A stretch of DNA of 64,000 bases from Pontederia crassipes (GCA_030549335.1 CM060186.1:23427189-23491188); one strand, 5' to 3'; shown: positions 1-12,400, numbered from the stretch's first letter. The notes: a model not told the origin generated them from the sequence alone. Program-made: numbers and translations.

Positions 1-559
1 GAGCTGTAAATTTTGTTATAAAGTAGTTTAAACTTAATTAATCCATCCTGTGATTAGTTACACTTTCGTAAATTTTAATTTTTTATTGATAATTCATGTT
101 GTAAATTAATGTGATTTATCAAAATGTTCTTATCATGTAAAGCGCCTTCATAACTTCAAATAATTGAGGTTGAGGTTGTTTTTTCCAGAACGAGATTGAC
201 CTTTCAGATAGTCCGATAGCTTATTTTCAATATGTTAGAATTAAATAAGTTCAATTCAAATTGTGGAAGAGCTTCAATTATGTAACAGATTTGATTTGTT
301 AACATGGAGAGGATTTGGCGGAGCTCGGCGTAAAGCAAGATAGAGAATGTTCGAAAGCGAGAAAGGGAAGTACGTCCGAAAGTTGAGATAGGGATGGAGA
401 CGAGAATGTAGAGAGCTATTCGACGTTCCAAAGCATTGTACAAATGACGACGAGAAAACACCACTGTGATGTTGTCAATCACATACAAGCAAGAAAAAAA
501 ATTTATAGTATGGATTAACAAAAGTGTAACAAATCCAAGCATGGATTAACACAAAAAAA
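1..559. other. AT-rich non-coding stretch
   Basis: No convincing gene is visible. The minus-strand open frame at 204-542 has no recognisable motif and looks like chance. The segment ends sharply where the GC-rich island begins. Confidence 0.5.
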
Positions 560-1500
560 ATAACAGCATGAAGAATTAACATGGATTAAGTGCGTGAGCT
601 CAGCGGCGGGGCGGGCGAGCTCGGCGATGGCGGCGGACGAGCTTGGTGACAGCGGGGCGCACGAGCTCGGCGGCGTTGGCGGAGGGGTGGGCTCGTCGGT
701 GGTCGTGCGCAAGAGGTAGAGTTGCGGTGTGCTTGAACCGGTAGACGGTGGTGAACGAGAGCAGATCTCACCGGCGGGGTGCGCGACAGCAGATCTCACC
801 GGCGGGGTGCGCGGGGGAGTCATCGGTTGCTCAATCTCGAAAGCGGCGGTGTGGAGTGCAAATCTGGTCGGCGGGCTGTGCAGGGGAGCCATGGGGGAGT
901 CGCTGGTTGCTCAATCTTGCGGCAGTGGTGTGCCAGCTCAAATCTGACTGACGGATCTTGTCGGGTGGTCGCCGCTGCTGGCAGGGGTGTCATAGGTCTG
1001 AGCATCTTCGACCTCGAAAGGGGTCTCGCGGCGTGACAGGGTTGGTGGCAGGGCAGATTTGCAGCTGAAGTGCTGAAGATCCACTATTGTTTGCATGGGG
1101 GTTGATGATGGTCAGATCTACCGCGATGAGTGTCGGATGAAGTTGCCGCGGGGGGTCGGCGGATCTAGCCAGAGGGTCATCACATGAGTTGTCGCTTGGC
1201 GCAGATTTGGCCGGGGTCGCGAGGGTCGGCGGCCAGGGTTTTCGGAGAGGAGAGGAGAGAAAGAGAGAGTCGGAAGTTGCTCATTGGCATCATACAGCCG
1301 CACGGAGAGGAGAGAGCAGATCGGCGGCGCGAAGAGGAGAGGAAAAAATGAGATCGGCCGAGGGTTTTCAGCTTGTTATAGCCGGTCAATCCGTCGGCCG
1401 CTTGCGAACCACACTGAATCGCTCGTCGAACCGGCCCCGGACCATGCAAGATCTCATACAAACTTCTCAAATCTATGACAACTGTCGGATGCAATGACGC
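560..1500. repeat. GC-rich island with minisatellite repeats
   Basis: About 0.9 kb of CpG-rich sequence sits between very AT-rich flanks. A 25-base unit starting gcagatctcaccggcgg occurs at 761-785 and 789-813 (period 28). A larger unit beginning gggggagtc..ggttgctcaatc occurs at 813 and 893 (period about 80). From 1235 to 1350 it is purine-rich (ggagaggagag). Short frames are open on both strands, as expected in GC-rich repeats, but none shows a domain. It resembles in style the GC islands inside the CACTA elements at 23.3 and 61.9 kb. It could be a transposon promoter or 5' region, or an old host 5' exon; the sequence does not decide. Confidence 0.55.
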
Positions 1501-1878
1501 TGCGTGAGGGGACGGTCCCCATTTAAAACGCGGGGCACCCATATTACCTTGAGTCAAAAGATCCTTCTCATAAGTGAGATTTAAAGAAAAATGAAGAGGA
1601 TGAATAATTATTAAACATATCCAATATTGATTTTGACCATATTTAGTTTTTAGAAATATTATTATAACTCGCCCTGTGCTAGTTGAGTCATGGTTTGTTC
1701 AGTTATATTAGGTTCTATTGGGTATAATGTTTTATTGTATAATATTATTTATGAACTCTCTCTAAAAAAATAATATAACCACAATTTCAAAAATAAACTT
1801 AAATAAGAAACAAACATTATATAAGTGATTATTTATATTTTGTGAAAGAATAATACTCTAATCATTTTCCTTAATATT

Positions 1879-2603
1879 AAAAAAATAGGGTTATTTCCTC
1901 AAATCACTCCTAAATTATCACGATTTTTTAGATCTAACCCCAAACTACAAACTTTATTTTTTGAGTTACTAAACTATCGTGATTTTTCAATTTAATCATT
2001 TTGTCCAATTGTGTCAGCTTTTTTGGTTATCTTTAATTTTTCGCATTGTGAAAAATCCATTATACCCCTCCGTGTTAGTATGTTTTTACTTAAAATGGAC
2101 TGGTGCCAACAGTTCATCGTGGAAGAAAGGACTCATCGAACATCTCGATCGAAAAAGAATGAATAGAAAAGAATCGGACGATATCTTTCTCGAAACAAAC
2201 CAAAGGGAAAAGAAAAATCCCTATCTTTTTTACTAGAAATATAATATATATAAAAAATAAAAAAGATAGGGGAGACGACGCAATGGATATTGCCCTACTC
2301 TATGTTGCTAGAGCGAAAGAGAGGTGGCAATCCCCCCTCTCCTTCCACGTGCACAGGGAAAGCGAAAGAGTGAAACGGGGGTGGGTGGGTGGGGTGGGGG
2401 GCGACCCCCCTCCGACGACACGGAGCAGGGGGGCGTCACCCCCCGTGAGCCATCGTCGACGATCGCATGGGGCCTTTTTCTTTTTCTTTTAATTATTTTT
2501 ATATCTATTATTATATATTATTTTAAGTAAAAATAGTTTGGAGTTAGATTTAAAAAAGTTGTGATAGTTTAGGGGTGGTTTGAGGAAATAACCCAAAAAA
2601 ATA
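1879..2603. mobile_element. Mutator-like TIR element (MULE/MITE) with 9-bp TSD
   Basis: The element runs 1888-2594. Its ends are inverted repeats of about 60 bp: the left starts gggttatttcctcaaatcac and the right, read in reverse, starts gggttatttcctcaaaccac, with roughly ten mismatches over the arm. It is flanked by a perfect 9-bp direct repeat, aaaaaaata, at 1879-1887 and 2595-2603. Long TIRs plus a 9-bp duplication are the hallmark of Mutator-superfamily elements. The left arm holds a degenerate internal repeat (taaattatcacgatttttt, then taaactatcgtgatttttc). No transposase is present, so it is non-autonomous. The interior includes a GC-rich block (2330-2470). Confidence 0.85.
2376..2406 (+). 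other. Potential G-quadruplex within the MULE
   Basis: The plus strand has at least four G-tracts (ggggg, ggg, ggg, gggg, gggggg) separated by single T bases, which fits the canonical G4 pattern, followed directly by a C-run. It is the densest G-tract cluster in the window. Confidence 0.5.
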
Positions 2604-4296
2604 TTCACTTAATTTCTTTCTTTCCTAATTCCTCCTCTCTACAATTATTTGTTCTCTACATCTTCAATCACCTTTCTAATTTTCTTGTTTATTATATAAT
2701 GTTTCCCCTCTCCTTTATCCTCATTGTCTACTTATTCCTTCTTTATCTTACCCTTACCATTTCATCCTTTTTCCTATCCTCACCATTTCTTTATTTCCTT
2801 TAAATTTTGTTCTGTCCCTTCACTTCTTTTGCCTTTATTATTCTCTCCCTCTTTTTTCTTCTTTCTATTTCTAATTATATTTTTTGTTTATTATCCCACA
2901 TTAACGAAAAGAATTATTTTAAGCCAATTGACAAGTTCGAGGTTGAGAAAAAAAAAATCTTTCCTCCCTCATCCCCTAATCACTGATGTTTTCATAATCG
3001 GACCGTTGAAGAGATCGACGTCTCAACCGAGTCATGGTTGGACAAGTTGAATTGGGATCAAACGTAAAGAACCAATTATTATTAAATAATATTATTTATA
3101 TTACTATTTAATATATATCATAATTAACATATTATATTTTGTAATAATAAACTACTGGAAACAATAAATTAATAAAACATATTTTTTATGTTGTATAAAG
3201 TTAAACTATCCAAATATAGTGGATTATTATTAGAAAATTAATTTATGATATTGTAATCATTTAAAACTTCTCTTACTTCATTTAATTTTTTATTTCCATT
3301 TCTTTTCTTTTTATTTTCATATAATCTTCTAATCATATATCCTTCCATATTTATTTTCTTTTTCTCTTTTTCTTTTTCCCATTATTTCTTCTTTCCCTTT
3401 TTAAAAATTTATAGTTGAATTATATTTCTTTTTATACTTATTTATTATATTAAAAAAAATTATTCTTACTCAACTATTTGATTATTATTAAATATTTTCA
3501 TATATTTATTTTTCCACTTCCAAATTTATTTTCTTCTACATTTTAATTTTATTCCTATATTTATCTTGCATACTACTGTAATTCATGCCTTCTTTAGTTT
3601 TCCACTTCCAAATTTGTTTTCTTCTACCTATTACTTACCTTCCTACATTTATTTTTGCATTCCCATTTTTACTTTTGATCCTGTTAATGTATTCCTTAAT
3701 TCATGCCCTCTTTATATTTTTCTCTTTCCAAGCTATTCAACCTACTTTCCATTTTATTTTTTTTTTCAAAATTTATATACCAGTTCACCGGTTTGTCGAT
3801 TTTCTCCGATTTAACTGGATTTTTGCTGGTTTGACAATCACACTGATTTTGAAGTAAATCCGGACCGGACCAGCGATGATTCATGATTGAACCGACAGGT
3901 CCGATCCGATTTTAGAATAACTGCTACTCACTCTAGTGGAAAGTTAGGAACAATGAGAACTCGATGTTGATTATTGATCAACCTCTTTTTCATCCTTAAT
4001 ATATGCCTATTTGGTTTGGGAAAATAAAATGTTCTGCTAATATTGCATAAGTAGAATGTATTAGGGTTAAATGTTTTGAATGACCTGAGTCTGTTTGTAT
4101 GAGAACAACTCGTGAAACCAGAGCTTTATTCTCATTTTTGTTACCAAACGCTAGTTTTACGGACACGTGGACCCATAGTAATAATTGCAGAAAAAAGTAG
4201 TTGCCCCTTATAAGAACAAAGTGAGAACAAATGCATATTATTCTAAACTCATTAACCTCCTACAAAACATGGCCCTAGGGAACAATCCCTATGTAA

Positions 4297-4298
<2 letters not shown>
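2604..4298. repeat. Pyrimidine-rich low-complexity DNA with a partial duplication
   Basis: Long T/C-rich runs (ttcctt, tttctt) dominate 2610-3780 and generate spurious hydrophobic open frames. A unit containing ttccacttccaaatttgttt and attcatgcc..tcttta occurs about twice between 3513 and 3740. From 3780 to 3910 there is a short CG-richer block with ccggaccggacc-type sequence that resembles the end of a dispersed repeat. No gene was seen. Confidence 0.45.

Positions 4299-4332
<34 letters not shown>
4299..4332. repeat. (AT)17 microsatellite
   Basis: A run of 17 uninterrupted AT dinucleotides. Confidence 0.95.
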
Positions 4333-4337
<5 letters not shown>

Positions 4338-4391
4338 AGATGACCTTTTGAATGTTATATACTTTTGGACTACCTTTGCATATATTTTTAA

Positions 4392-4961
4392 GGGGTCGTT
4401 TGGTGCATTATCGATTTAATTAATCGATAATTTAAATCACCATTTATATAAATTGCCATTATTTAAATTATTGATAACATCACATTATAATGTTGGGCAA
4501 GTATTGGTAATATAAATAACGACTAAAATAGTTAGTAAAAAAATATTAAAATATTCCTAAAAATTATTTTACATGTTCATCATATAGTATCATAAATAAA
4601 CAAAACAAAAAATAGAAAAGTGAATGTAGATCAAATAATATGAGACAAAATTAAGGGTTATTTGTAAAAGATTTCAATTAATAAAGATGTAGTTGAAGGA
4701 TATTTATTTACTAATAAAAAATAAAAAAAATAATTTTTTTATGAAATAGATATTTTTATCAAAATATATGTCAAACAACTGGTAATCTGAAAAGCCACAT
4801 CCTCTACTTGCTATCTGGATTGCCAAGTGATAATTAAGATTGCTAGAGTAATTAAAATTACTGATAATAAATTACAGTTAAACAAGGTAATATGGTGAGC
4901 CCTGAAAATATTAAATAAAATAATCAATAATTTATCTAAAATATCTCATACCAAACGGTCC
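4392..4961. mobile_element. Candidate MITE (GGTCGTTTGGT ends)
   Basis: The left end, ggggtcgtttggtgcat, is matched in inverse by the right end, ataccaaacggtcc. The interior is AT-rich and non-coding. Ends of the CGTTTGGT type are common on plant hAT-like MITEs. No convincing 8-bp target duplication was found, so exact limits and superfamily are uncertain. Confidence 0.4.
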
Positions 4962-5100
4962 AGAAAATAAATGAATTGATAGACAAACCCAAAAAGCCTA
5001 AAATTGTAGATATACAATCCACTATGGAAAATATAGTAGGTGTCATAGTGGTATTAACACAATTCCACTCTCCACTATGGGCCACACTAGGGGGCATTAG

Positions 5101-5134
5101 GGTGGTTTGGTTCCTGAGGTGGAACCAAACCACC
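5101..5134. repeat. Perfect 14-bp hairpin
   Basis: The arm ggtggtttggttcc at 5101-5114 is followed by a 6-base loop and its exact reverse complement at 5121-5134. It lies at the left shoulder of the larger foldback beside it. Confidence 0.85.
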
Positions 5135-5156
5135 GTTTTTGGGGTTTATATAAGAA

Positions 5157-5396
5157 AAGGAAAAAAAAGAAAAAAAGAAAAAAAAATAAAAAATAAAAAG
5201 TGGAAAAAAGAAAGGTCAATTAAAAAATGTGAAAACAAAAAAAATGAACCACCACCTGGTTCCACAAGGGGGTGGAACTAGGGTCACGTGACCAAGTGGT
5301 CGTTCATTTTTTTGTTTTACATTTTTTTATTTGACATTGCTTCTTTTTCTTTCCACTTTTTTTTATTTTTTTCCATTTTTTATTTTTTTCCTTTTT
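5157..5396. mobile_element. Foldback (long inverted repeat) element core
   Basis: A purine-rich arm (5157-5252, aaaagaaaa-type with gtggaaa and aatgaacc landmarks) is mirrored by a pyrimidine-rich arm (5301-5396, with ttcat and tttccac). The centre carries ggttccac repeats and a perfect 12-bp palindrome, ggtcacgtgacc (5282-5293), that contains a G-box CACGTG core. A related structure is at 47.9-49.1 kb. Homology to that copy continues to about 5720 (ttaattcatcacatttac). Confidence 0.6.
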
Positions 5397-5399
5397 TGA

Positions 5400-7846
5400 T
5401 AAGACAAATTATTTAATAAATATAAAGAATGTATAATAAAAAATTAATATAATATTATTTATTACTTATTATTTTATTAAAAAATTATTATTCTTCATTA
5501 AATATAATTTATTTAAAAATGATATTTTATATTTTAATAATATATATTTAATAAAAAATTTCCATAAAAAATATTATTTATACTTTATATATATAATAAT
5601 TATTTTTAATTCAAACACTCACTAAAAATTAATTCATCACATTTACTTTTTTCCATCACATCACCTACTCCATTAAACACACATCAAACTAATCAATCAA
5701 TTCAACTATTCATCAAGAATTTGTAAGAAACTATGAATCCGTTTTCAAATGCAAATGGAGGTTAGAGGTATGAGTGATTGTAACATTGATGTCCAGATCG
5801 TAATGGTGCCTCTACTTTTCATTGATGGCTGAAATACAAAAAGAAACCCAATTGTAGTGAAGCCAACATGACAATAACAACCAAAACATGATTGTTGAGA
5901 ATGAGCCCAAACCATACCCCACCAAATGTTAAATGGATGTGTTAGTGGTTATTTGTTTATACCAATGTCAAATTTGCTTTTATAATGATTATGCACTTTG
6001 TAGGCCATCTCTAGTGAAATTATGTTTGTGCTTCATTTAGACAATGATTGCACAAGCTAAGCCATCATTAAGTTTAAAAGATGAAATTTAATTGTATGAT
6101 TCTAATGTTTAGTGTATTGATAATCATAATAATATATCCAATTGAAAGAAATGTCTCATCTCATTATTAAAGTTAAAGATAAAAGTAACGTCTTTCACTT
6201 ATGTGGTATTTGTATTTCTTGGGAAATAATGCATTTTTCTCACAAGATTACTATATTTTCTAGTGCGATAGGACATAAGGATTCCATGACCTACCTAGAC
6301 AATGTAATGGCATTTTGTACCTTCAATTAAGAAAGATAAAAATATCACATGATGAGATAAAAGAACGTGAAGTTTAAAATAAAATTCAAAGAAAATCTAT
6401 GTTAATGAGAAAGAAAGTAAAAAGAACATATAACAAGTAATCTTAATGGAGTTGTAAAGTAACTCCTAAAATGTTAAATGATGAAATAAAAGATGAATGC
6501 TTTGTATGATCATGATGTAGCAATGCTATGATGAATGCTACAATGCTGGGAATGTTTTATCCTTTTTATGTTAAGAATATATTATTTGTGTTTTTATGCC
6601 ATGTGAATATTGTGAACTAGCTTATAACATGCATGTTTTTTTTTTTTTGCTTATGATGACTAATGTAATTTCATATAGTAACATGTAATAGATGCCTGGT
6701 CTGTTACATAATCTAATTCAAATGTCTCTCTTATACCATGAATCCGTGCAAGTAACGAGATTAATTGTTAGTGATAGCTTAACTCATATGAAAGACTTGT
6801 ACATATTACGAGTCATATATGTCAGAGATGTAGCATGGACATTTGATTTCAATAATATTTTTGTATCTCAAGTGTTATTTGATTTATTTAGTATTTAGTA
6901 CACTATAAGATAATTTTTAAATATAAATAATATCTCAAAATCAATTCAATTTTCATTATTTTCATAGCCATCCCCTATTATATTAATATTATTTTCTTTT
7001 AATTGAAAGAGATAAATGTTATGCTCCATAATTCTCCAGTGACATCTAACATTGTGGTGGATTTTTTACACGGACCTCATCGCCTTCAGCCACCACTTCT
7101 GATGGATCCATCATGATCCAACGACGAACCCATATATATGTGGAAAAATATTTCTCTTAACCTTCCTTATCCCCTTCCTACTATTAATAATTTATTCACA
7201 AATGTGCTCCACAAATATTATTTTTACATAATTATACATTTAACTAAGTACATACTAAACTAGTTTAGATACTCATATATTATGTTTGCATATATTAATT
7301 AACATTAGGATTAAAGCATAATTATTATTAAATAATTGATAAGCGCTATAAAGAGACTATATATGATTATTAGGAATAAATTATAAAATTTATAAATATT
7401 ATAATATATATGTTTAACTATGACTAAGTAAGATTAAATAGAGGTTAAATATTGATTTTAACAAAAGAAAATATTTGGATCTTCACTTTAACCAATAGGA
7501 TTTAAGCAGAAGTAGGCAGCCCACCAATTACTTAGTAATATATTTTTCTGAACCACCATATGATATGATAAAAATATGTAAAAAACAATATATCTTACCT
7601 ATTGTTATTCATTGGTAGACGAAAACATTCTAGGATCAAACCCTAGTAGAATGGCCTAAAAAGGTCGATTGTTTAAAATGAGAAAGTGACCTTTAAATTG
7701 AGATAATCATTTTTTATTGTTCTTTCTCCATAAAATTTGAAATTTTATATGGATAATCCTTTTAGCTTTATCTTTCCATGTCCACTTGAAATTGCCTAAA
7801 TTTTTATAAAGAAAGTTATATATCTATCTTCATGAGTCACTCTTTT
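5400..7846. other. AT-rich intergenic DNA
   Basis: From 5400 to about 5720 it is the AT-rich outer part of the foldback family. Beyond that I see no domain, splice-supported exon or clear repeat. The frames at 6142-6330 and 6692-6898 have no recognisable similarity. Confidence 0.45.
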
Positions 7847-10007
7847 TGTAACGTCCTGAGATTTTTTTCTTTGCCTACCCAGAAGGCTATCTCAACGATG
7901 CCACTCAATTTTATGACTTAATCATGAATAGTCAACACATCATCTTACATAAGCGGAAGACTCTTTTATAATAAACTTTACAATATGCGGATCCTATATC
8001 CATGTGCATATCACTCGTCAGAGCAGCTACTAATCGTCTCACCATCGACATCAATCTCATCATGCACGAATCCAAGTATAAGGGCAAAGTCTAATGAAAA
8101 ATCTTAGTACGTAGGATCACCCATCATGATAATAATATGAACCATATATCAATATTCATAATAACTATCAATTCTATGAATAATGCATAAGCTATAATCA
8201 ATGATATGATTAACAATAAAGAATTCATAGTATAACAATTATCAATTAATAATAGGCAACTGGTCAATTACAACAATTATCTATAACATCAAATTAGTGA
8301 TGATCAATCAATATCAATCACTTCTATTATCAATTGTCGTTAATCAATAATTTAGTTGGCTAAAATCAACGAAGGTCCTATTTAACAATTATCAATTATT
8401 TATTTATCAGGCACAAACACAGCGATCTATTATCCATCAACCATGAAAAATCAATAGTCCATTAGCCACTGGGGCGAAATCAATAATCCATCAATCAATA
8501 GGGCACAATTCAATTATCGATCAACCACAAAGGCACAATTCAATTATCCATCAACTATATCAGTTGTAATACAACTATTAGTCTAATTATCTATCAACCA
8601 TATAGGTTGCCGTACAATCATCAATACCATAAAAGTTTTCATACGATTGTCAATTAGTCAATTATCTCTTCAACCGCAAAGGGTTCATTACAATCATTGA
8701 TACCATAAAAGACACAATACGATTGTTAATTAACCAATTATTTATTATCCATTCTTTAACCACTAGGGTTGCACAACAATTGTCAATATCATAAAGGTCA
8801 AAATACAATTATTCAATTATCAATTTAATCTTTGGAGTTATCATATGAACTATAAGGTCTGTTGATAGATCACATTTATTAAGGGAACATCATGCCCATG
8901 ATTTTCATTTTTTATGTTATTTACTTGTGTCGTCTATCTTTATCGATTCTCCATTAGGCGCATTAGCAATTTGAGGTACAATCATGAGATCATATCAATC
9001 ATGCTATATCAATTAGGTGTCAATCAATAAATCAATACACCTATGATCCATAACCGATTCCATCATTCCAATTATCCATTATCAATTTTCAATAAACAAT
9101 ATGTGATGAAATGTCATCATACCCATAATTCAATCTTATCGATATTCAATTAACAATCAATCTATATATCAATTTGTGATAAATTATTATCATATTAATA
9201 ATTTAATCAATAATCAATTGTCAATTATGACAATACTATGTTAATGAGTCATCAATATAATCATTATCATAATTAACTATAATCAATAACTCATTAATAT
9301 CCTTTTCCTAAACTAAACCAAAACTGGGTGGGGAGAAAACCAAGCTGGATTGCCCTATTTCAATTCATAATTTCCATCTTCAGCTAAAACCCAGGCCGGA
9401 CGAAATCCTGACCGCGCATTGCATTTTCAATTCGTTATTCCATTAATACTATAACATGGGCCAGGTCGGGTAGAACTCGGGCTGTGTTCGTCCATTAGGT
9501 CGGATTCTGGTCGGGTTCAACAAAATTTGAACCATGTCAATCTCTTTAATTCCCTATTCTATCAATGCCGGAACCGGGCTGCGTGGATCCAAACCCGGTT
9601 CGAATTTGTTCGTCCAATGTTGTGTTGCGCTAAGGTAAGGAAAACTCGGGCCACACCTTCCATAACTGGGATGGGTTCATCGAACTTGGTCTGGTTTCAA
9701 TCCTATTCGCACCGGGTTCATAGGAACCCAGGCCGAGCTATGCGGAACCCAGGTCAGGTTCTATCATTGTCAGAAAGTCACCTTTTCGAAGCGACTTCAG
9801 GCCTCCTATATATGTCATACGATATCCAATCGATGCAAATAATATATCAATGCAATATCTGTATAACGAAAAAAGAGTCCAGGGGTCCATGTCATAGAAA
9901 ATTGACACCATGGGAAACCCCCTACGTACAAAAATCAACTAAGAATCTTGTAGTTTGTTGGCTGCACGAATGTTAATAATTTGGTCGATGATTTCTCCAT
10001 AATGAGA
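7847..10007. repeat. LTR-like decayed repeat with degenerate tandem units
   Basis: The left boundary tgtaacgtcctgag (7847) resembles a Ty3/gypsy LTR terminus. Between 8130 and 8870 there are many degenerate copies of units such as caattatccatcaac and accataaaag. From 9310 to 9760 there are repeated aacccaggccgg, aactcgggc and gggttc motifs. The frame at 9527-9976 arises from these motifs. No coding domain was recognised and the right limit is uncertain. Confidence 0.4.
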
Positions 10008-10213
10008 TGTAACATTCTCAAAAAATAAAAAAAATAAAAAAATAAAAGAAAACTATAATCATTAAGGTCCACTTATGAAGCCCATTAACCATGTACACCA
10101 CTAAGCCTAAGGTTTAAATACCCTTATATGTCCTAAACATCAGCTAATACCTCATTTCTCTCTCTTGTCATCTCCATCGGCCGAAAGCACCTCAAATCCC
10201 CTCTCCATGCCAT
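10008..10213. repeat. LTR-terminus-like fragment
   Basis: The segment begins tgtaacattctcaaaaaataa, followed by A-rich repeats and a TATA-like tttaaataccc. This order matches the U3 start of plant Ty3/gypsy LTRs, including the start of the LTR at 42034 read on the minus strand. It is cut off by the TIR element starting at 10214. Confidence 0.35.
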
Positions 10214-10668
10214 GGTAGTCAAGATCTCGTTGTAAATATTAAGATCTTACGATTTTACGATCTTACTGCTCTTTATCGATCCCGATCTTATCTTGAGGAT
10301 TTTATGTGTAAGACCTTAATATGATTTTAATTTTGATCACGCGATCTTACGATCTTATCCGATCTCATATGATTAATATAATTGTATAAATATTAATTTA
10401 AAATATATTCATGATAATAAAAATTAATTTAGATGAAGATATTTTGTTTATTTTTAATATATTTTGATATAATTTTGCTTAAGAATTGATAAAAAAAGAC
10501 TTACTAAGGTGTAATTTAATATTTAAATGTAGAATATTTATAAAAAATATATTTAATATCTTTAAAATATATATATTATTAATAGGTAGAATCTTACGAT
10601 CCTCAATCCGATCTTACGATCTTCGATCTTATGACCCCCCTTTGATCTTATGTAAGATATTGACTACC
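10214..10668. mobile_element. MITE-like element with GGTAGTCAA ends
   Basis: The left end ggtagtcaagatct and right end agatattgactacc are inverted repeats. The interior is built of repeated gatcttacgatctta motifs near both ends and AT-rich DNA between. It has no coding capacity. A target duplication was not resolved. Confidence 0.5.
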
Positions 10669-10670
10669 TT

Positions 10671-10731
10671 GAAGAAGAAGAAGAAGAAGAAGAAGAAGAA
10701 GAAGAAGAAGAAGAAGAAGAAGAAGAAGAAA
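10671..10731 (+). repeat. (GAA)n microsatellite, about 20 units
   Basis: Uninterrupted GAA trinucleotides begin two bases after the preceding MITE ends. The poly-lysine open frame over it is an artefact. Confidence 0.95.
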
Positions 10732-11090
10732 GGAATTCCAATGTATTGATTGTTGTATGGATTGGGATTTAGGAACAAACCTTGATTCCTACATGAAGAG
10801 GTTCATGACATTAGAGTAGAATGCATGATGACTATTAAATGTTTGTGAAAATGCTAGATGAGAAACCTAATATAAGAAGTGATGCTTATATCGAAAGGAT
10901 GGCATCTATAATATTATTAAAGTAGTATGATTTATAGATAATGCAAATGTAAATGTTTATAAGGTATGTTGAGGGGATCCAAAATCCTTCTCATCTCTAT
11001 TAATCATGCATGAATGATTGGATTAAGGGTTTGAAGACCAACTTGGATCTTCTTACATGATAAGACTAGGGATTGTGCATATGATGTTCC
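10732..11090. other. Non-coding spacer
   Basis: No gene or repeat was recognised. The last five bases, gttcc (11086-11090), are the probable left target duplication of the adjacent copia element. Confidence 0.4.
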
Positions 11091-12287
11091 TGTTGGATCT
11101 AATTTTTAATGACATATGAAATTATATTTTGATGATACAAACCTCGAAAGAGTAAAGTTAAAATGTTGAAAAAGTTTAAAGAAAAAATGATAACTTTATG
11201 CACTACTCATTGATTAAATAATTAACTATAATCTTATTAGATTTTGGATGAATCATAAATATCGAAGTTGTAGAGAATTCTGTTAGGTTTCCATGGAATT
11301 AAAAATCATTTCATTTGGATAACTGTGTAAAATGTTATGCTTAAAATATTGCAGGACGGTCGACCTACCGACTAAAACACCGGTCGACCGGTCCAGAACA
11401 CAGGTCGATCGGTCAGTGCAGAAGATGCCCAATTTCAACAAGTAGAATGTCGAAACTGAACTAGTCGAGATACCGATCATTCGGCCCGGAACACAGGTCG
11501 ACCGAACATTGCAGAATTCACCAACGGTTATATTTTTTCATAAAGGAAAGTGTACCGGTCGACCAGTCCATATGTGCGGTCGATCGGCCTCTGAGTCAAA
11601 TGAACAGTAATGGTCAATTTGAAGGAGAAAATTGTGAAATAATTTTTGGACGATTTTTTCACTTGCTGAAACTTATAAAAGGAGTGCCAAAACCAAAAGC
11701 AAAGACATCCATCCAAGCATTGAAGTAAAACTTCAAAAAATCAAAAGAAGATTATTTCTTTTGAAATTATCATTTAGAGTTTTCCTTCTTTCTCTCTTTC
11801 ACTCTTGTGAGCTTAACTTTGTAAAAGAGAGAAATATTTTGTTCAAAAAAAATAGAGAGAGCTCCTATGTAAAAGAGGTTCTAAATCTTATCTCTTGAGC
11901 GAGAGAAAAAAATTAGCATATTAGGATGAGAGGTTGCCTTGCCTCTCGAAGCAGAGAAAATGTGGTTAATGTAAATGGCTTTCTTCCTTGCCTCATTTGA
12001 AACAAAGAAAGTAATTAGTAGAATCTTCGACGCTCTCGAGGTCGAGAAGTCGGAGCGGGGACATAGGCCAAAGTGTGGCCGAACTTCGTCAACAACCATC
12101 GTGTCTTTGCGTTTAATTTTCTCTCTCTCTCTCTCTCCTCGTTCATATTATGCTTATGATCTAAATTGTTTTATTTTAAAAGGTTTTAAAGAATCAATTT
12201 TATGCTTCCGCGATGATCTTTATGAAATCGACATTTTTTATTTAACACCAATTCATCCCCCCTCTTAGTGTTCTTTGGGATCCTACA
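11091..12287 (+). repeat. 5' LTR of copia-type element
   Basis: 1197 bp, TG...CA. A TATA-like ttataaaa lies at about 11673-11680, marking the end of U3. U3 holds several cggtcgacc/ggtcgatcgg palindromic motifs (11356-11590). A CT microsatellite is at 12120-12138. The 3' end abuts the PBS. Confidence 0.85.
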
Positions 12288-12289
12288 AT

Positions 12290-12301
12290 TGGTATCAGAG
12301 C
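12290..12301 (+). other. Primer binding site (initiator Met-tRNA type)
   Basis: TGGTATCAGAGC, complementary to the 3' end of plant initiator Met-tRNA, starts two bases after the LTR end. Confidence 0.9.
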
Positions 12302-12400
12302 GGGTTGCTCTTGTTTTAATTTTTTGAATCATCTTGTTTTATGATCTAATATTTTTAAAATTCAATTATCTTCTTTTAAGATTTAACCACCTTAAGAGCT

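Noticed and set aside
1508-1520. ggggacggtcccc near-palindrome as an operator-like site
   Set aside because: Too short and imperfect at the centre to support any claim.
515-1557. Several short proteins in the GC-rich block at the left end
   Set aside because: Overlapping frames on both strands without domains; produced by minisatellite repeats.
2724-3857. Hydrophobic, membrane-protein-like frames
   Set aside because: They come from T/C-rich low-complexity DNA with no start context or conserved motif.
10486-10749. 87-codon open frame with poly-lysine
   Set aside because: Half of it is the translated GAA microsatellite and the rest is MITE sequence.
11283-12268. Short frames in the copia-type LTR, repeated in the other LTR copies
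   Set aside because: They are LTR sequence; similar peptides at 15 and 35.7 kb follow from LTR homology.
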